Assembly: GCA_028641055.1 (NCBI GenBank)
Contig: CM054062.1
Location: 277,285,710-277,349,709 of the forward strand
Direction: 5' to 3'
DNA length: 64,000 nucleotides
Origin: Alopecurus myosuroides
Lineage: Eukaryota; Streptophyta; Magnoliopsida; Poales; Poaceae
Made by a program: the position numbers and the translations under genes. Within the stretch, counting starts at the first letter, position 1. The number at the start of each line of letters is the position of its first letter. Positions 35,105 to 47,394 of the stretch are shown piece by piece. Below the pieces are notes generated by a model. That model saw only the letters and a list, made by a program, of their open reading frames with translations, was not told the DNA's origin and did not search any database.

Positions 35105-35869
35105 TTACAAAAAAGTGCACTTAGCAAGATTACCATATAATTGATTTGCTCTTAACACATGCAAGACTTGTCTAATATGATCAACATGTGCATGTTCATT
35201 GTGGCTATATATGAGAATATCATCAAAATAAACTACCACAAATCTACCAATAAACTCTCTCAAAACATGGTTCATAAGTCTCATGAAAGTACTAGGTGCA
35301 TTAGTTAAACCAAAAGGCATCACTAACCATTCATATAAACCAAATTTTGTTTTGAAAGCAGTTTTCCATTCATCCCCCTCTTTCATCCTAATTTGATGAT
35401 AACCAATACGCAAATCAATTTTAGAGAAAACATCAGCACCACTTAATTCATCTAACATGTCCTCCAAACGAGGTATAGGATGACGATAACGAATAGTGAT
35501 GTTGTTAATTGCTCTACAATCTACACACATGCGCCAAGTACCATCTTTCTTAGGAACTAAAATATCAGGAACAACACAAGGAGATAAGCTAATTCGAATA
35601 TACCCTTTATCAAGAAGCTCCTGCACTTGTTACTTTATCTCTTTGATCTCTTGGGGATTGGTCCTGTAAGGGGCTCGGTTTGGCAATGTAGCTCCAGGAA
35701 TCAAATCAATTTGATGCTCAATGACACACAATGGTGGCAGCCCTGCTGGTACCTCCTCTGGAAAAACATCATAAAACTCCTGTAACACATGAGAAACACC
35801 AAGAGGAATAGGGGTCATGTCATTAGAAACCAATATTTCTCCCTTGTGCATAAGCACTATAGGAAGCAT
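35105..35869 (-). pseudogene. Element Y reverse transcriptase
   Basis: One frame with a single internal stop at 35630-35632. Motifs: [46 protein letters not shown] and the YFDD catalytic box ([12 protein letters not shown]). The RT palm is intact in sequence from 35626 to 35105, making it the best-preserved RT of the nest. Confidence 0.88.
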
Positions 35870-35881
35870 AGTAGGGTCCTC

Positions 35882-37845
35882 TCAAAATTCTCTCAAGTCC
35901 TCTTTAGTGGCTAACATGCATAATAGGCTCACTCCCTCACTTTTAGTTTTACCACTCAGATTGGTTTTACTATTTTCACTCACAACACTCTTGTTTTCTA
36001 TCTCAAGTCTCTCACTATCACTCTGAGGATTTTTTTGTCTAGACTCATTTACAATTTGCTGTGGTGTTATAGGACTCAAAATTATGTCCTTTCCATTCCA
36101 CTTCAGCTGATAGGTATTTGCTCTCCCATCATGTGTCACACTCCTATCAAACTGCCAAGGTCTCCCAAGCAACATGTGACAAACTGACATAGGCACAACA
36201 TCACACTCAATGGTGTCTTTGTAAGGCCCAATTCGAAATTCAACTCTCACCATGTGGGTCACCTTCATCTCTCCTTTATCACTAAGCCACTGTATATGAT
36301 AAGGATGAGGATGTGGAATATATCTCAATTTCAGCTTTGCACACAATTCTTTGCTTGCTAAATTTCTGCAACTACCTCCATCAATAATCACTTTGCAAGC
36401 CAATTGAGGGCCTACAATTCCTCTTGTTTGGAATAAATTGCATATCTGGCTTTCTGGACTAGGGAGAACACTCAATGTTTTCTGTGTGCAAACAAAAGTA
36501 GGATAGCTAGAAGGATATGCATCAATAGGACCATCATCATCCTCCTCATTAGGATGAGCATCATCACTTGTCTCATACTCATCATCAGCATTAAGAAGCA
36601 TAACTTTCTTATTGGGGCAATCTCTCTTGAAGTGGCCTTTTCCTCCACATGTATGGCAGCGCATGTCCCTATTTCTAGCTGTAGATGTTGTGGAACCACT
36701 TGCACTCGCTGCTGGTTGTACTTGCTTCTTAGAATTGGAGGTGTAACTCTCGGTTTTGGTGGAAGAAACCCCACGTCTAGAAGATGGTTGTGATGGTGGT
36801 GATGAAAAAGATTATCTAGGAGTAAATGTCCTCCTTGGAGCCATAAGAGCCTCCTCGGCCAATTGTTTTTCTACCTCCTTTGCTTGATGTAATAGCTCAT
36901 TCATATCATTATATTGCGCATGCCTAACAATGCTCTTGATTTTAAATTGCAAGCCTGAAAGAAATCTTTGCATAGTATGTTCTAGATCTTCTCTCACTCT
37001 AGCTCTTTGCATGATCAACTCCATCTCCCTAAAATAAGCATCCACAAAATTTGACCCATGTCTCAAGTGTTGTAGCTTGTCATATAATGATCTCAAATAA
37101 TTTTTAGGCACAAATCTGTCTCTCATAACTTGCTTCATATCCCTCCATGTGACAATTTCAGGTTTTCTATCTCTTGCTCTTGTTCTTGCAATATTATCCC
37201 ACCATAACAAAGCATAGCCATCAAAACCTGAAGAAGCAAGTTTAATTTTCCTCTCCTCAGTATACTGATGCACCCTCCACAATTTTTCAATTTTCAGCTC
37301 CCACATGAGATATTCTTCTACATCATCAGTATCAAAATTGAATGATGGCAACATGAATTTTGGTTTGCCAAGCCCATCATCCTCTCAGTTTGGGGGTTGA
37401 TCTTGTGCTTGAACTCTCCTTGCCACAAAGCCACGACCACCTGCATTTCCTCTCCCTCCACCTCGGCCTTTAGGAATAAAATTGCCCTCATCATTAGCAT
37501 CACCAAAAGCACTACCATTATCCTCCTGGACAGGAAGCCTTTGCGTAACCAAATTTGTCAAAGTAGCAATTTGTGTAGTCAAATTTGTGAGAGTTTCTTG
37601 CATGGTTGTAACTTGCTCTTGTGTGGGAGCAGCTGTTTCAGCAACAATATCAATTTGCAATCCCAAATTCTTAACATGAGTATCCATATCCACTCCATGC
37701 TTGTCAATGAGAGAATTGATTTCTGAATTTTTTGTAGCAATGGTTGGGTTCAATTGTTCTTGCATCTCCTCCAAATCTGTCCACTTCACAGCCTCATCAC
37801 CATTTGCTCTCTTAGCCTCGCAGAAACATCACTAGGAGAAGCCAT
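35882..37845 (-). pseudogene. Element Y gag and protease
   Basis: An ATG at 37845 (MASPSDVSARLRE) runs into an early stop by a small indel; the main gag frame is picked up at 37789. Gag domain in 36812-37354 (MWELKIEKLWRVHQY), zinc knuckle CHTCGGKGHFKRDC near 36660, and protease IDGGSC with GRPWQFDR downstream. In-frame stops at 37385, 36812 and 35882 break an otherwise continuous frame. Confidence 0.88.
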
Positions 37846-39378
37846 GATTAATAGGTTAGTGAAATAAAAATTGCTATAGGTTGTGGGGCCTCTCTCAACT
37901 CACTCAAAACCAACAAAGAGGTGATCCTTACCATTCCAAAGTGAATAGAATAACTTACCAACAAGTAATAGCAACTATTGTGACTTGGTGTGGAAAATAG
38001 AATACCCAGAGATTTTAGCTTTCACAATGGCAAAACAAGTTATATAGTGGGGCTTGGTAGGGATACCTAACAATCACCAAGTAAAAATCCTATTTGTTGT
38101 TTGTGATGATACCAAAAGATGCACCTAGGAAACACACACCAATGGAGAAAAATGTGGCAAAGCAAATATGTGGATGAATTTTTGCAATGCTCTAGAAAGA
38201 TTCTAGCCAAGCTCAAGATAAACAGGCACAAGATTGCTCAATTGATAGTGTCAAGATATAGCAATAACAAACAGCTCCAATCACAATTGAGAATATGATG
38301 CTCTCGGCCTCTTTTGTATTTCTGTTTTCTCTCTCTCTCTTTTTATACTTTTTCTCTTTTCAATTTTTTTGTACTTTTTCAATGGCCAATATCAACTAGG
38401 AGCAAAAATAACAAGTGCTAACAATATGACACAAAAGATATATATGATATGAGCAGTCTGTTGAGAGCAAAAATGTAGCTAGTCTTATTGGGTAAGATAC
38501 CTAAAAGATGGCTGTAGAAAGGCTGTGTCTAAGGTTCACAAAGTTACTTGAATTCCTAAAGAAAATGTAAAAGAAAAACAAAAGAAAACAAACCAAAAGT
38601 TACTAGGGGACTCACGACAGAGATTGTGCTGTTTTTCTGCCGGCGGCAGTGAAACGCACCGATTGTGGCGCGCGGCAGGCTGTCGCGGTAGCGAAACTCG
38701 CTGAAATTCTGTCGTACGGTAGTGGCTGGACTGCGCGCTAAAGGGCAGATCCCGTATGTGGTCGGGCGCGTGCGTGCGGCAGAGCGGAAATACGCACGGC
38801 AAAATTTACTAGGAGACTCACGGCAGAGATTGTGCTGTTTTTCTGCCGGCGGCAGCGGAACGCACCGATTGTGGCGCGCGGCAGGCTGTCGCGGTAGCGA
38901 AACTCGCTGAAATCCTGCCGTACGGCAGTAGCTGGAGCGCGCGCTAAAGGGCAGAGCTTGTCTGTGGTTGGGCGCGTGCGTGCGGCAGAGTGGAAATACG
39001 CGCGGCAGCGGCGGCAACGAATTTAGCGCAAAAAGGAACCGCGGTAGAGCAAAACCGATTCGAAATAGAAGAGCTTACGGCAGCGACGACAACATTTTGC
39101 TGAAATTTTGTGCTGCGGCAGGGACTCGATTCCGAGTAGTAATAGGATCAACTTGAACCCGAGGGAAATTAGAGAAATCCACGGCAGAGAAAACAAGGAT
39201 TTTGTGTCGCAGTAGGAAATTGATATCAACTCGGATTGGAGGACCAAAACACTCTCGAGTAGCTAATTTTTTGGGATTTTCGTAGATGAACTCGACTCGG
39301 AATTGAAGAACAAATAAGAACCCTAACCCTAACCGAAATCTAAAGGGATAGATACAGCTCACCGAGTAAACCCAGTAA
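37846..39378 (-). other. Element Y leader (untranslated)
   Basis: 1.5 kb between primer-binding site and gag. Contains a C/T-rich tract (38320-38370) and a tandem duplication at 38600-39006. No conserved coding frame. Confidence 0.8.
38600..39006. repeat. 206-bp tandem duplication in element Y leader
   Basis: Copies at 38600-38805 and 38806-39006 both run from TTACTAGG(G/A)GACTCACG to GGAAATACGC and differ at about a dozen positions. Element X has a single copy of the corresponding GGCAGG-rich sequence (about 40740-40920). Confidence 0.9.
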
Positions 39379-39388
39379 TCTGATACCA
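39379..39388 (-). other. Primer-binding site of element Y
   Basis: On the minus strand TGGTATCAGA, four bases inside the 5' LTR edge. It is complementary to the 3' end of initiator methionine tRNA, the usual primer in this group; the match weakens after ten bases. Confidence 0.8.
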
Positions 39389-39391
39389 AGA

Positions 39392-40295
39392 TGATAAGGG
39401 GATGCCCAGTCTTCTCAGTGAACTTGATGATAACCATTGTGATACCTCGATCTCTCCTTTGGCTAAACCCTGTTACCAATTGCAACATCACTCAACCCCT
39501 TCGTATATTCGAGACTCCACACTCTTGCACAAGTAGCCACCTACTACAAGTGGTCCTGTTTCTCCTTATTCCCAATGGAACAACAGAATACACTCAGATT
39601 TGCAAAAGGTAATATGATTCAAGATGAATGCTTGGAGCAATACAATCTGGAAGTCTAGGGTTTATGTTTTATCGTAGTCTCACCTATCTAATTCTCACCA
39701 AGGGGTTTATATGAGGGGGTATGGTGCCGCCACAAGGTGTCTTGCGCAAGCAACCAGCCCTAACCCGAATAGAACCCACTTTGGACTTTGTTTACACTTT
39801 GGACTCGAACCAACTTGATACAAACCGACCCAAACATTAGAGGGTGCGGCCATAATGGCATACAAACCATATCTATACTAATAGGACTCCATGTGGCGCA
39901 TTAATATCCATTATGGGCGCCCTCCTCTTGTTTTCACCATCTCTTAGTGTGGAATAACAAACTAGTAATTGTTTTCCACACTTGTATTGTTGTTTTCACC
40001 ATCTTCCATGTTTGTTTTCACCATAGTGTTCTTGTTTTCCAGCTCCTCTTGAAGTGCACCTCCATCCATGCTTGTGTTATCAACAAACCTGAGTATACAT
40101 AAATGCATGGATTTAGCTAGTATAAAATTCTCATGAAAACAAACATCATATTCTAATAAGAGAGAATTCACCCGCTGTTGTAATAACTTAGTTCTTGATC
40201 TTGTCATTGGTCCAATTATCACTTCATCATGTTTCTCTTTAAGAGCCACATCTTCAATGGGAGAAAGTGTAGAAGCACTAGCGATGTCCTCATCA
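39392..40295 (-). repeat. 5' LTR of element Y (904 bp)
   Basis: Same ends as the 3' LTR. TATA box on the minus strand at 39706-39711. The in-LTR Pol tail frame is open here too (39962-40249). Confidence 0.93.
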
Positions 40296-40300
40296 GATGG

Positions 40301-40921
40301 AATTATTGCAATGCTTTAGAAAGACACTAGCCAAGCTCAATGATAAATCAGGCACAAGATTGCTCAAAGGTGTGTCAATATAGCAATGATTAAAACAACT
40401 CCACAAGAATAACAATATATCTCAAGGCCTTTTTGCTTTTTCTCAATTCTGTTTTTCTCTTTTTCTATTTTCAGTTTTTCTCTTTTTTATATACTTTTTA
40501 CTAGCCGAAAAATAACTAAAGGAGCAACAAGAGTGAATGAAAACAAAGCTATGATCAATGTGACACAAAAGTATGATATAGAGCAGCCTGAAAGTGAGAA
40601 ATAAAATAGCTAGTCTTTGTGGGAAAGGTACCTATATATTGCTGTAGCAAGGCAGTAGCTAATGGTTCACAAAGATTGGAATAGAAATCCTAAAGAAAAC
40701 GAGAAATAAAAACTAAATGAAACACCTAAAGGGCTAGAAAACACACGACAGGAAACGCGCCGTTTTTCTGCCGCGGCTGCAACGAAACGCTACGGTTTAG
40801 CGCTCACGGCAGGCTGTCACGGCAGGAAACGCGCAGAAATTCTGCCGTACGGCAGCGGCTGGTTGCATGTGAGGTGCGCTGAAGAGCAGACACTGTCTGT
40901 GGTTTGGCGCGCGCGTGCATG
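40301..40921 (-). other. Element X leader, middle part
   Basis: Resumes X after the Y insertion; similar to Y's leader (TTGCAATGCT, GGCACAAGATTGCTCAA). Non-coding. GCATG at 40917-40921 borders solo LTR Z. Confidence 0.8.
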
Positions 40922-42275
40922 TGATGCACCCAAAATGCATCTACTTTTCCAAGCACTTTGCATCGTATTTCTCTCCGGAGTCCCCCCCCCATAATTGAAT
41001 AAATCTGCAGAATCTGACGATGTTTTTAGCAAAACTCTTCTTTCCGTCTATTTTCGCAGGACTTTTCACAGGGGACGAAAACCACGTAACTTTTTATGGA
41101 AAAGAAGGGGAATGAGCACCAGATGGGGCCGGGGGGCCACCCGAGGGCCAAAATGGGGCCCCACACGCGGCCAAATTCCTTGGCCGCGTGGGGTCACCCC
41201 TTTTGGGCCCAGATGGCCCACTCCGGCTAGGTCTTCGACGTACCCCTCCATATATACGAGAAACTGACGGGTTTCGAAGGGGAGGGATGTTCGCGAAACG
41301 GAGCGCCGCCGCCACCACGATCTTCGATTTCGGAGTCAGATTGATCCGGGATTTCAGCCCCGGAGGTGGAATTCGAGGGGCTTCATCACCATCATCATCA
41401 CCACCATGAGCTCCATCACCCCCTCCATGTGTGAGTAGTTGCTGTAGGCATGTGAGGTGTGAGGGGTTTTGGATGAGATTGATCATGTAATTGCTACCCG
41501 GTATGCGGGATCTAGGGGTTTGTCTTGAGAATTCTTATGTCTTATGTTGATGCACTATTGCTAGGATTAATGCTTGTTACTAGGGCCCAAGTGGCATGAT
41601 TTCAGTACTGAACTTACATTGCTACATCATATATGTGAGTTTGGTATCTATCTGCAATGTGTATTACCTGCTATTATGTTGAACCCGCGAACCCTAAAGT
41701 GACAGGTAGGGAAAACAAGGGGGGTATGTTCTAGTTTGAGGATTATGTGTGTTCATGGAGTGTTAATGCGTTGGTCCGGGCTATTCGAAAGGGTAGACCT
41801 TAATTACCTGTAGTTCCAAATTGGCCCCGGTGAAATGGGCAGGTAGGACAATAGGCTTTGTGCAAATTCTCTTGGTTAGTACGCACAATAATTTACGGAA
41901 CACACACCTACATAAAACTGAGATAGAGAGAGGCCCCGCTGCTAGCAAAACATTATTACATGATCAATCTTATCCGTGCAACACCCCGCTGTCACGCCAT
42001 GCCTGCGTTTTAGTCTCTGGTTTACTTTCACTCTTTTCCGGTGAAAACTGGGAAAACACTTGCTCTCCATCTACTTTCTGTTTGTTTACTTTCACTGCAT
42101 TATTACACTCACCACTCTCGCTGCAAGTTTGTTGATACACAGGTGTGGTTGGGAGTGACGTCCCAATTGCTAAAGTCTCACTGGTATTCTTGTGTTCCCA
42201 CTGAGTCGAACTACAAATTTGGGTAATACTTCCCATCGAAGACTACGATTGATCTCCTGCACTTGGGAGCCATCA
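40922..42275 (+). repeat. Solo LTR Z (1354 bp), gypsy-type, inside element X leader
   Basis: Begins TGATGCACCC and ends GGGAGCCATCA, interrupting the X leader. Flanks GCATG (40917-40921) and GAATG (42276-42280) match at 4 of 5 positions, a slightly decayed target duplication. Plus orientation is inferred from a TATA box at 41251 followed by a gene-leader-like region with a GTGAG donor-like site. No internal domain is attached, so it is a product of LTR-LTR recombination. Confidence 0.75.
41251..41256 (+). promoter_or_regulatory. TATA box of solo LTR Z
   Basis: CCATATATACGAG 330 bp into the LTR, followed by a purine-rich leader. Confidence 0.5.
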
Positions 42276-42672
42276 GAATGTTCTTGTGCGTGTGGGAGGG
42301 GCACTCCGAGTCGTGGCAGGAAAGAGAACCACGACATTGATTTGGTCGTTTTTGTGCCACGGTAGGAAACCGAAACCAACTCGAATTGGGAGGAAAACAC
42401 CAATCGGATTGGGGGTTTTGGGAGGTTTTATGTGGACTCGCAAGGAATAACTCGACGAACAGAAAAACCCTAAACCTAGACCGACTAAAACAAGACACAA
42501 ACGGAGAAAAGAAACACGAAAACAACACAAAACATCAACTAAGACTCGATAGAAGTGATGATCTACGGTGATGGCAATAACTACTCCTATTTTTGTGGCT
42601 TTTTCGGTGGATAGGTAATGAAAAACAACTAATCTACTAGAACAATGATAGCTCACCGAGTCAACCTGTAAA
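42276..42672 (-). other. Element X leader, part next to the primer-binding site
   Basis: Resumes the X leader; similar to Y at 39160-39390 (AACTCG(G/A)ATTGG, AACCCTAA). Non-coding. Confidence 0.75.
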
Positions 42673-42682
42673 TCTGATACCA
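42673..42682 (-). other. Primer-binding site of element X
   Basis: Minus strand TGGTATCAGA, beginning three bases inside the LTR edge at 42686. Same tRNA type as element Y. Confidence 0.8.
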
Positions 42683-42685
42683 AGA

Positions 42686-45600
42686 TGATAAGGGGTTGCC
42701 CAATCTTCTCGATGAACTCACATGATAACAAGGATCTGATAACTTGTGTCTCTCCACGAACTCTCCGGCTAATTCCTGATGCCAATTGCAGCAGCAATCA
42801 ATCCCTTGGATATTCACAAATCCACACACTTGCACGAGCATCCACTGACTACTAGTGGTCCTGTATCAACTGATTCCCAGTGGAATAGCAGATAACACAC
42901 AAAACTTGCAATATGATCAATTCCTGATGAATGCTTCAAGCAGTCAACAATGGAGTCTAGGGTTTAAGGTATACATAGTATAAACCTCTGTAGTAGTACA
43001 GCCCAACACATGCTATATTGTTGCGTGTAGTACTGGCCCCTGGACCATTCACCAGCACACACAACTAGATAGATATCCAAAGAAGCAAATGTATCTCATA
43101 TCTAGCGAATAATCGAGAGTACAAAATTCTTTACAAGTTGCATAGCGGAAGCTAGCACAAATGTACAAGTACCAAATAACAAGTAGTAGGGCTCCAATCT
43201 TCAATTTGTGCCACAGGCGAACAAACATGTTGAGTGGAGTCACGAGACCTACGTCGATCACTCCGGATACGAACAACCTGCACGTTGGAATATGCAGCCC
43301 CCAAAAGGAGGTTAGATCATTCTGAGCAATGGTGGTAAGTGACACTATGGTGGTATAATAAATGACAAGTGCTAATCTACATGCATATTTGGCCGGTGGA
43401 GTTTCTAGGCTATTTTGCATAAAGGTATTTGACCTAGCATTTTAATAGAAATTAAGTTTTGCACATAATTGGACACTTTGGTTGATAGCAAAGTGCTCCT
43501 ACCCTTTTTGGATTAGCACGCTGAAACACCATCATACACTTCTCCAATAACCCATAGTCAAATTGGTAGTAATTAATAAAACAAGATGAACGAGATATGT
43601 CATGTTTCCCATCTAGTTGCTGAATTGTCCCTAACCAATGGAACACGGCTAAGATCTTAGTTTTAACCCTCGCGAGGTTTGTGCCCTTTACCCGTGTTGC
43701 CTAATCGACCCCAAACACCATGATACACCATTAGTAACGCGGAAGGAAATAAGATTAAGCCATAATACATATGAAGTAAATCCCCAAACCCTCCACGAGA
43801 CGGACCATCCTACTACTATTCTACATCTCTGGACACGTTGGGTTCGAGTCACCACAACCTACAAATTATGTCTAGCCCATACTAATATGAAACACGGATA
43901 CACACAAGAAACAACTACATACATGAACTAAACATAATCTCAAGATACTGAACGGCGGTCCGCACAAAAATTTGTACTCTGATGACATGCTAGCAATCCG
44001 CCCAATGGTTAATTAATTATCATGTTGTCTTCATAAGCAATTAAAATAACTGGTACTTCTTTAACACAATAATAATCCCAACCACGAATATCTAGAGCAT
44101 GGCTAAGCAATCTACAAGTACGATGTTTGCCTAGCATATGGATTGCTAATTTCTACGGGAGACATATGATTACTCCACTTGTGTGTTAGTGAAGCAATCT
44201 AGCATAGCGATAACACACAACTCCTACTCATGCATAGCTACATCAAAACTCTAATGCATATATTAAAATAGTAGGATCATGTGTGTCACTTGCCTTGACA
44301 GAAATTGGAGTTGTTCACGCACTCGACTCAGTCGCAACCGTAACACCCACAGTCCTCACACGAATAGCAACCACAACTCTTGCAATCTACACGTTGCAAG
44401 CATAACACAGTAAATAACCAAACCAGACAAAACAACGATGCACCATATGGATGGATGATGTTTTAATAATGCAAGACAACTAATTTACTAGTTCTTTGGT
44501 TGCCTAAACAAGATATGATGCATGAAAAAGTTTGTAATGCAACAAGACACAAAAAGAAGTTTAACCAAATTAAATAGGGTTAATTAACAATCTACAAGAT
44601 CTTATCGAAATAAAGTTTATAAAAAGATGCATATAAACCTCACATACTAATAAGATCCTAAAAGTAAATAAAACACTCAACGAAAACTGAATAAGAACAA
44701 AGTGTAGATTTGAAATTTCGAGTTACTCCAGTGGTCAAAAGTAGATCGGAGTTATATAAAAAGATCTGTAGCTCAAATCGAAAAACTCAAAGAACAAAAG
44801 AAACGGATTCGAATTTGGACTCTCCAACAAAGAGATATGAAAGTTTGAATGGAGATAGGTAAAAAACGGGATTTGGGTGGCACGTACTTGCTCTAGAAGG
44901 TCACGCTCGGTGCACGTGCGGGCAGCCTTTCTGGGCCGGCCCATACGGAGCGAGCTGGCTCGGTTTTTTTCTTTTCCTTAATTTTTATAACTTTTGAAAT
45001 CTAACTCGGAATCGAGTCAAACAAATTTCTAAAATTTTGAAATTTGAAACTCTACCATATCAGACTATTAGAGAGTGATTTTGGGTAAAATAAAATATCC
45101 AAATATCTTTTGGCTTATAAACGCCTTATAGAAGGATTTTGACCCTTTTAAAACATGATTTTTATTTGGGGATTGAAATGCAACACTCAAATGCAAGTTT
45201 TGATATGATGCTATGCTATGCACATGCTCTAAATGCAAAACATTCCAAGTGTAAAATTTGAGATGTTACAACCTCTCACACGGTGCAGCCACAATTGGGG
45301 TTGCGCAAGCACCAACCCTAACTCGACTAGGACTCGACCCTTAAGAGGTTTTGGACCCGGACCAAAAGATACAAACCGATCCATGAGGAGGGGTGCGGCT
45401 AATAGGCATGCAAGCCTTTATTCTACACGCATTGGGACACCCTAGGACATGTCCTTGGTTCCCCCATAAGCCTAATGCGCATCACACATAAATATTGGTG
45501 GAAACACCCTAAGACATGTCCTTGGTGCTCCCATCTCCATCATGCATAACTCCTGGTTTCTCCTTCTTGTGTGTGCTGCCATGATCATCTCTCTCCATGT

Positions 45601-45878
45601 GTTCTCTCATGCATTGCTCCATGGCTCCTTGCTCCTCTCCTCCAATAATGCTTGTGTTATCAACAACCTGAATCATACATAAATGCAAGGATTTAGGTAG
45701 TATAAAATTCTCAGAACCACAAACATCATAATTTAATAAGAGTGAGTTCGCATGCTGTTCTAGTAGTTTGGTTCTTGATCTAGTCATTGGTCCAATCCTC
45801 ACTTCATCATGTTTCTCTTGAACAACAACATCATCATAAATGGGAGAAATAATAGATGTACTAGGGATATCCTCATCA
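42686..45878 (-). repeat. 5' LTR of element X, split by solo LTR W
   Basis: LTR sequence is 42686-42988 plus 45271-45878 (or equivalently with the duplicated ACCTC at the other side), about 906 bp without the insert. Ends match the 3' LTR. The in-LTR Pol tail frame is open at 45509-45802. Confidence 0.92.
42989..45270 (-). repeat. Solo LTR W (2282 bp), gypsy-type, inside element X 5' LTR
   Basis: On the minus strand begins TGTAACATCTCAAATTTTAC and ends GCTGTACTACTACA. ACCTC flanks both sides (42984-42988 and 45271-45275), and the uninterrupted site is visible in X's 3' LTR. The TGTAACATC start resembles chromovirus LTRs, including the one at 4225, but the rest differs. No pol sequence is attached. 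Confidence 0.92.
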
Positions 45879-46020
45879 CAAACTCACACCAATGAATACA
45901 AAACTTCACTTATAAAGGAGTGATAGCCCAACTTGCAAACATCCATACTATATGATAACTTCCCTAACCATGATAAGACACAAAACTCTAATAATAAGAG
46001 TAAAGATAGTGATATGGGGG
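45879..46020. other. Host sequence right of element X
   Basis: Begins with the right CAAAC duplication; AT-rich, no gene. It ends where the copia LTR starts. Confidence 0.6.
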
Positions 46021-46647
46021 TGTAGGAAAACGGGGTAGGCTACACTAGCGCAAATTAAAATTTCTACCGCGTCAACCAAGATCCGCTGCAAGATATAGAT
46101 CACACGATTACCACTAGACGCGTTGTGCCGATCTCGGTGAAGCGGGTCGGGACAGAGTAGTCGTACGAATCCTCCGGATCCCGTTGCTCCCACGAACAGC
46201 TCCTCTTGGCGGCTCGTCCAAATGCTACAGATGCAGCACATCTATAAGTATCTAGACATGCGGCGTGGAAGCACCGCTCGTCGGACTGCTAGGTCCGTGC
46301 GGGCGGAAGGAGCATGGAGAGACTGTAGCTGCGGTGGAATGTGGTGCGGAACTAGCAACCCTAAAACACACAACCTCCTCTTCTTTATATAGACGTCCTT
46401 ATAATGGGCTGCCACTGAACAACCCACTCTAGAGTCCATTTTCAGCCCATTTTGGATCCAATCCGAATTCTGTTTCTTCTACCTTAAGTGTGTGAGTCTA
46501 TAGGTTCACGCATGTTTAGACATGACACGAGTACACCTACTCGTCCAATAGTTGGTAGCGACTTCTAGCAAAACGTGTCAACTCACAAACGTGCATAAAT
46601 ATCACATCGGACGAACCATCACATGTTTATGATATTCCTTTTTGAAC
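46021..46647 (-). repeat. Truncated copia-type LTR
   Basis: The left edge TGTAGGAAAACG is the LTR's 3' end on the minus strand. A clear minus-strand TATA box (CTATATAAAG, 46383-46392) shows its orientation. The layout resembles BARE/Angela-like LTRs. It is cut off at about 46647 where the next LTR begins, so its 5' end is lost. Confidence 0.55.
46383..46392 (-). promoter_or_regulatory. TATA box of the truncated copia LTR
   Basis: CTATATAAAG on the minus strand, surrounded by GC-richer sequence. Confidence 0.6.
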
Positions 46648-47337
46648 TGATAGTATGGGCACCTAGAGGGGGTGAATAGGTACTACGACCAATTTTAATT
46701 TCTCTTCAAATTAAGGCTTGACACAAAGGCAAATTCTCTAGATACGCAACTATGGTGAATTTCCTACATGACAAGCACAACAATAAACAGATACAAACAC
46801 AAAATAAAGGGGAGAGAACGAGGTAACTGATAACGGAAGCACGCGGAGACAAGGAATTAATCCCGAGTTCCTACTTTTGAGGGGAGTACGTCTCGTTGGA
46901 GGGGTGTGAGTTTCTCCATGAAGGCCTACTCAACGCCACAAAAGCCTCACCCTATTCTCTGATGAACCTCGCCACAAAAGCCTAGTTCATCTTCCACTAT
47001 TGATTCCCTTTGAGGCGGAAATCGAGTCCTTTACAATGAGCTTGAGGCACATACCCACAAACAAATTGGGGGGATCCCAAGAATCACCAACAATCACCAA
47101 GAGAGTAGCAATGGATTCTAGGTTTTCCAAAAAGAAACCCTAGACTCGAATCCCTCAAGCAAATAAGAGGGGGATGGAAAACCGGTTGGTGATGTAGATC
47201 GGGGCCTTCTCCTTCAATCCTCCGAAGATCAACAAGTTTAGGCGGAGGGATTGGAAGATCTAGCAAGGTGGGTGATCTCAATTAATGGAGCATTCAATTC
47301 TAGACGAGCTAGCTGGAGGAAGAAGAAGGGGAGGGGG

Positions 47338-47345
47338 TATTTATA
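47338..47345 (-). promoter_or_regulatory. TATA box of the SIRE-like LTR
   Basis: TATAAATA on the minus strand inside GGGTATAAATACC, upstream of the LTR's leader. Confidence 0.5.
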
Positions 47346-47394
47346 CCCCAACCCAAAATTCTAGCCATTTTACCTCTTTATGGAAAAGTCACAC

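Larger units (their letters stand above)
32144..40295 (-). mobile_element. Element Y: complete minus-strand Ty3/gypsy element nested in X's leader
   Basis: 8152 bp, bounded by GATGG on both sides (32139-32143 and 40296-40300). LTRs of 905 and 904 bp (32144-33048 and 39392-40295) differ at only a few percent of positions by eye. Primer-binding site at 39379-39388, polypurine tract with G6 at 33053-33058. Y is a close relative of X across LTR ends, leader and pol, but forms a distinct subfamily. It carries a Stowaway MITE in integrase and a tandem duplication in its leader. gag-pol is interrupted by several stops and indels. Confidence 0.95.
26164..45878 (-). mobile_element. Element X: complete minus-strand Ty3/gypsy retrotransposon with three nested insertions
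   Basis: Bounded by CAAAC on both sides (26159-26163 and 45879-45883). The 3' LTR is 26164-27097 and the 5' LTR is 42686-45878, the latter split by a solo LTR. A primer-binding site starting TGGTATCAGA lies next to the 5' LTR and a G-rich polypurine tract next to the 3' LTR. Nested inside are element Y (32144-40295), solo LTR Z (40922-42275) and solo LTR W (42989-45270). Without these X is about 7.9 kb. Domain order PR-RT-RNaseH-INT with no chromodomain gives Ty3/gypsy, non-chromovirus. The coding region is broken by stops and frameshifts, so X is dead. Confidence 0.93.

Noticed and set aside
41094..41486. Minus-strand ORF of 130 codons in solo LTR Z
   Set aside because: It covers the LTR promoter and leader in the antisense direction; GC-driven.
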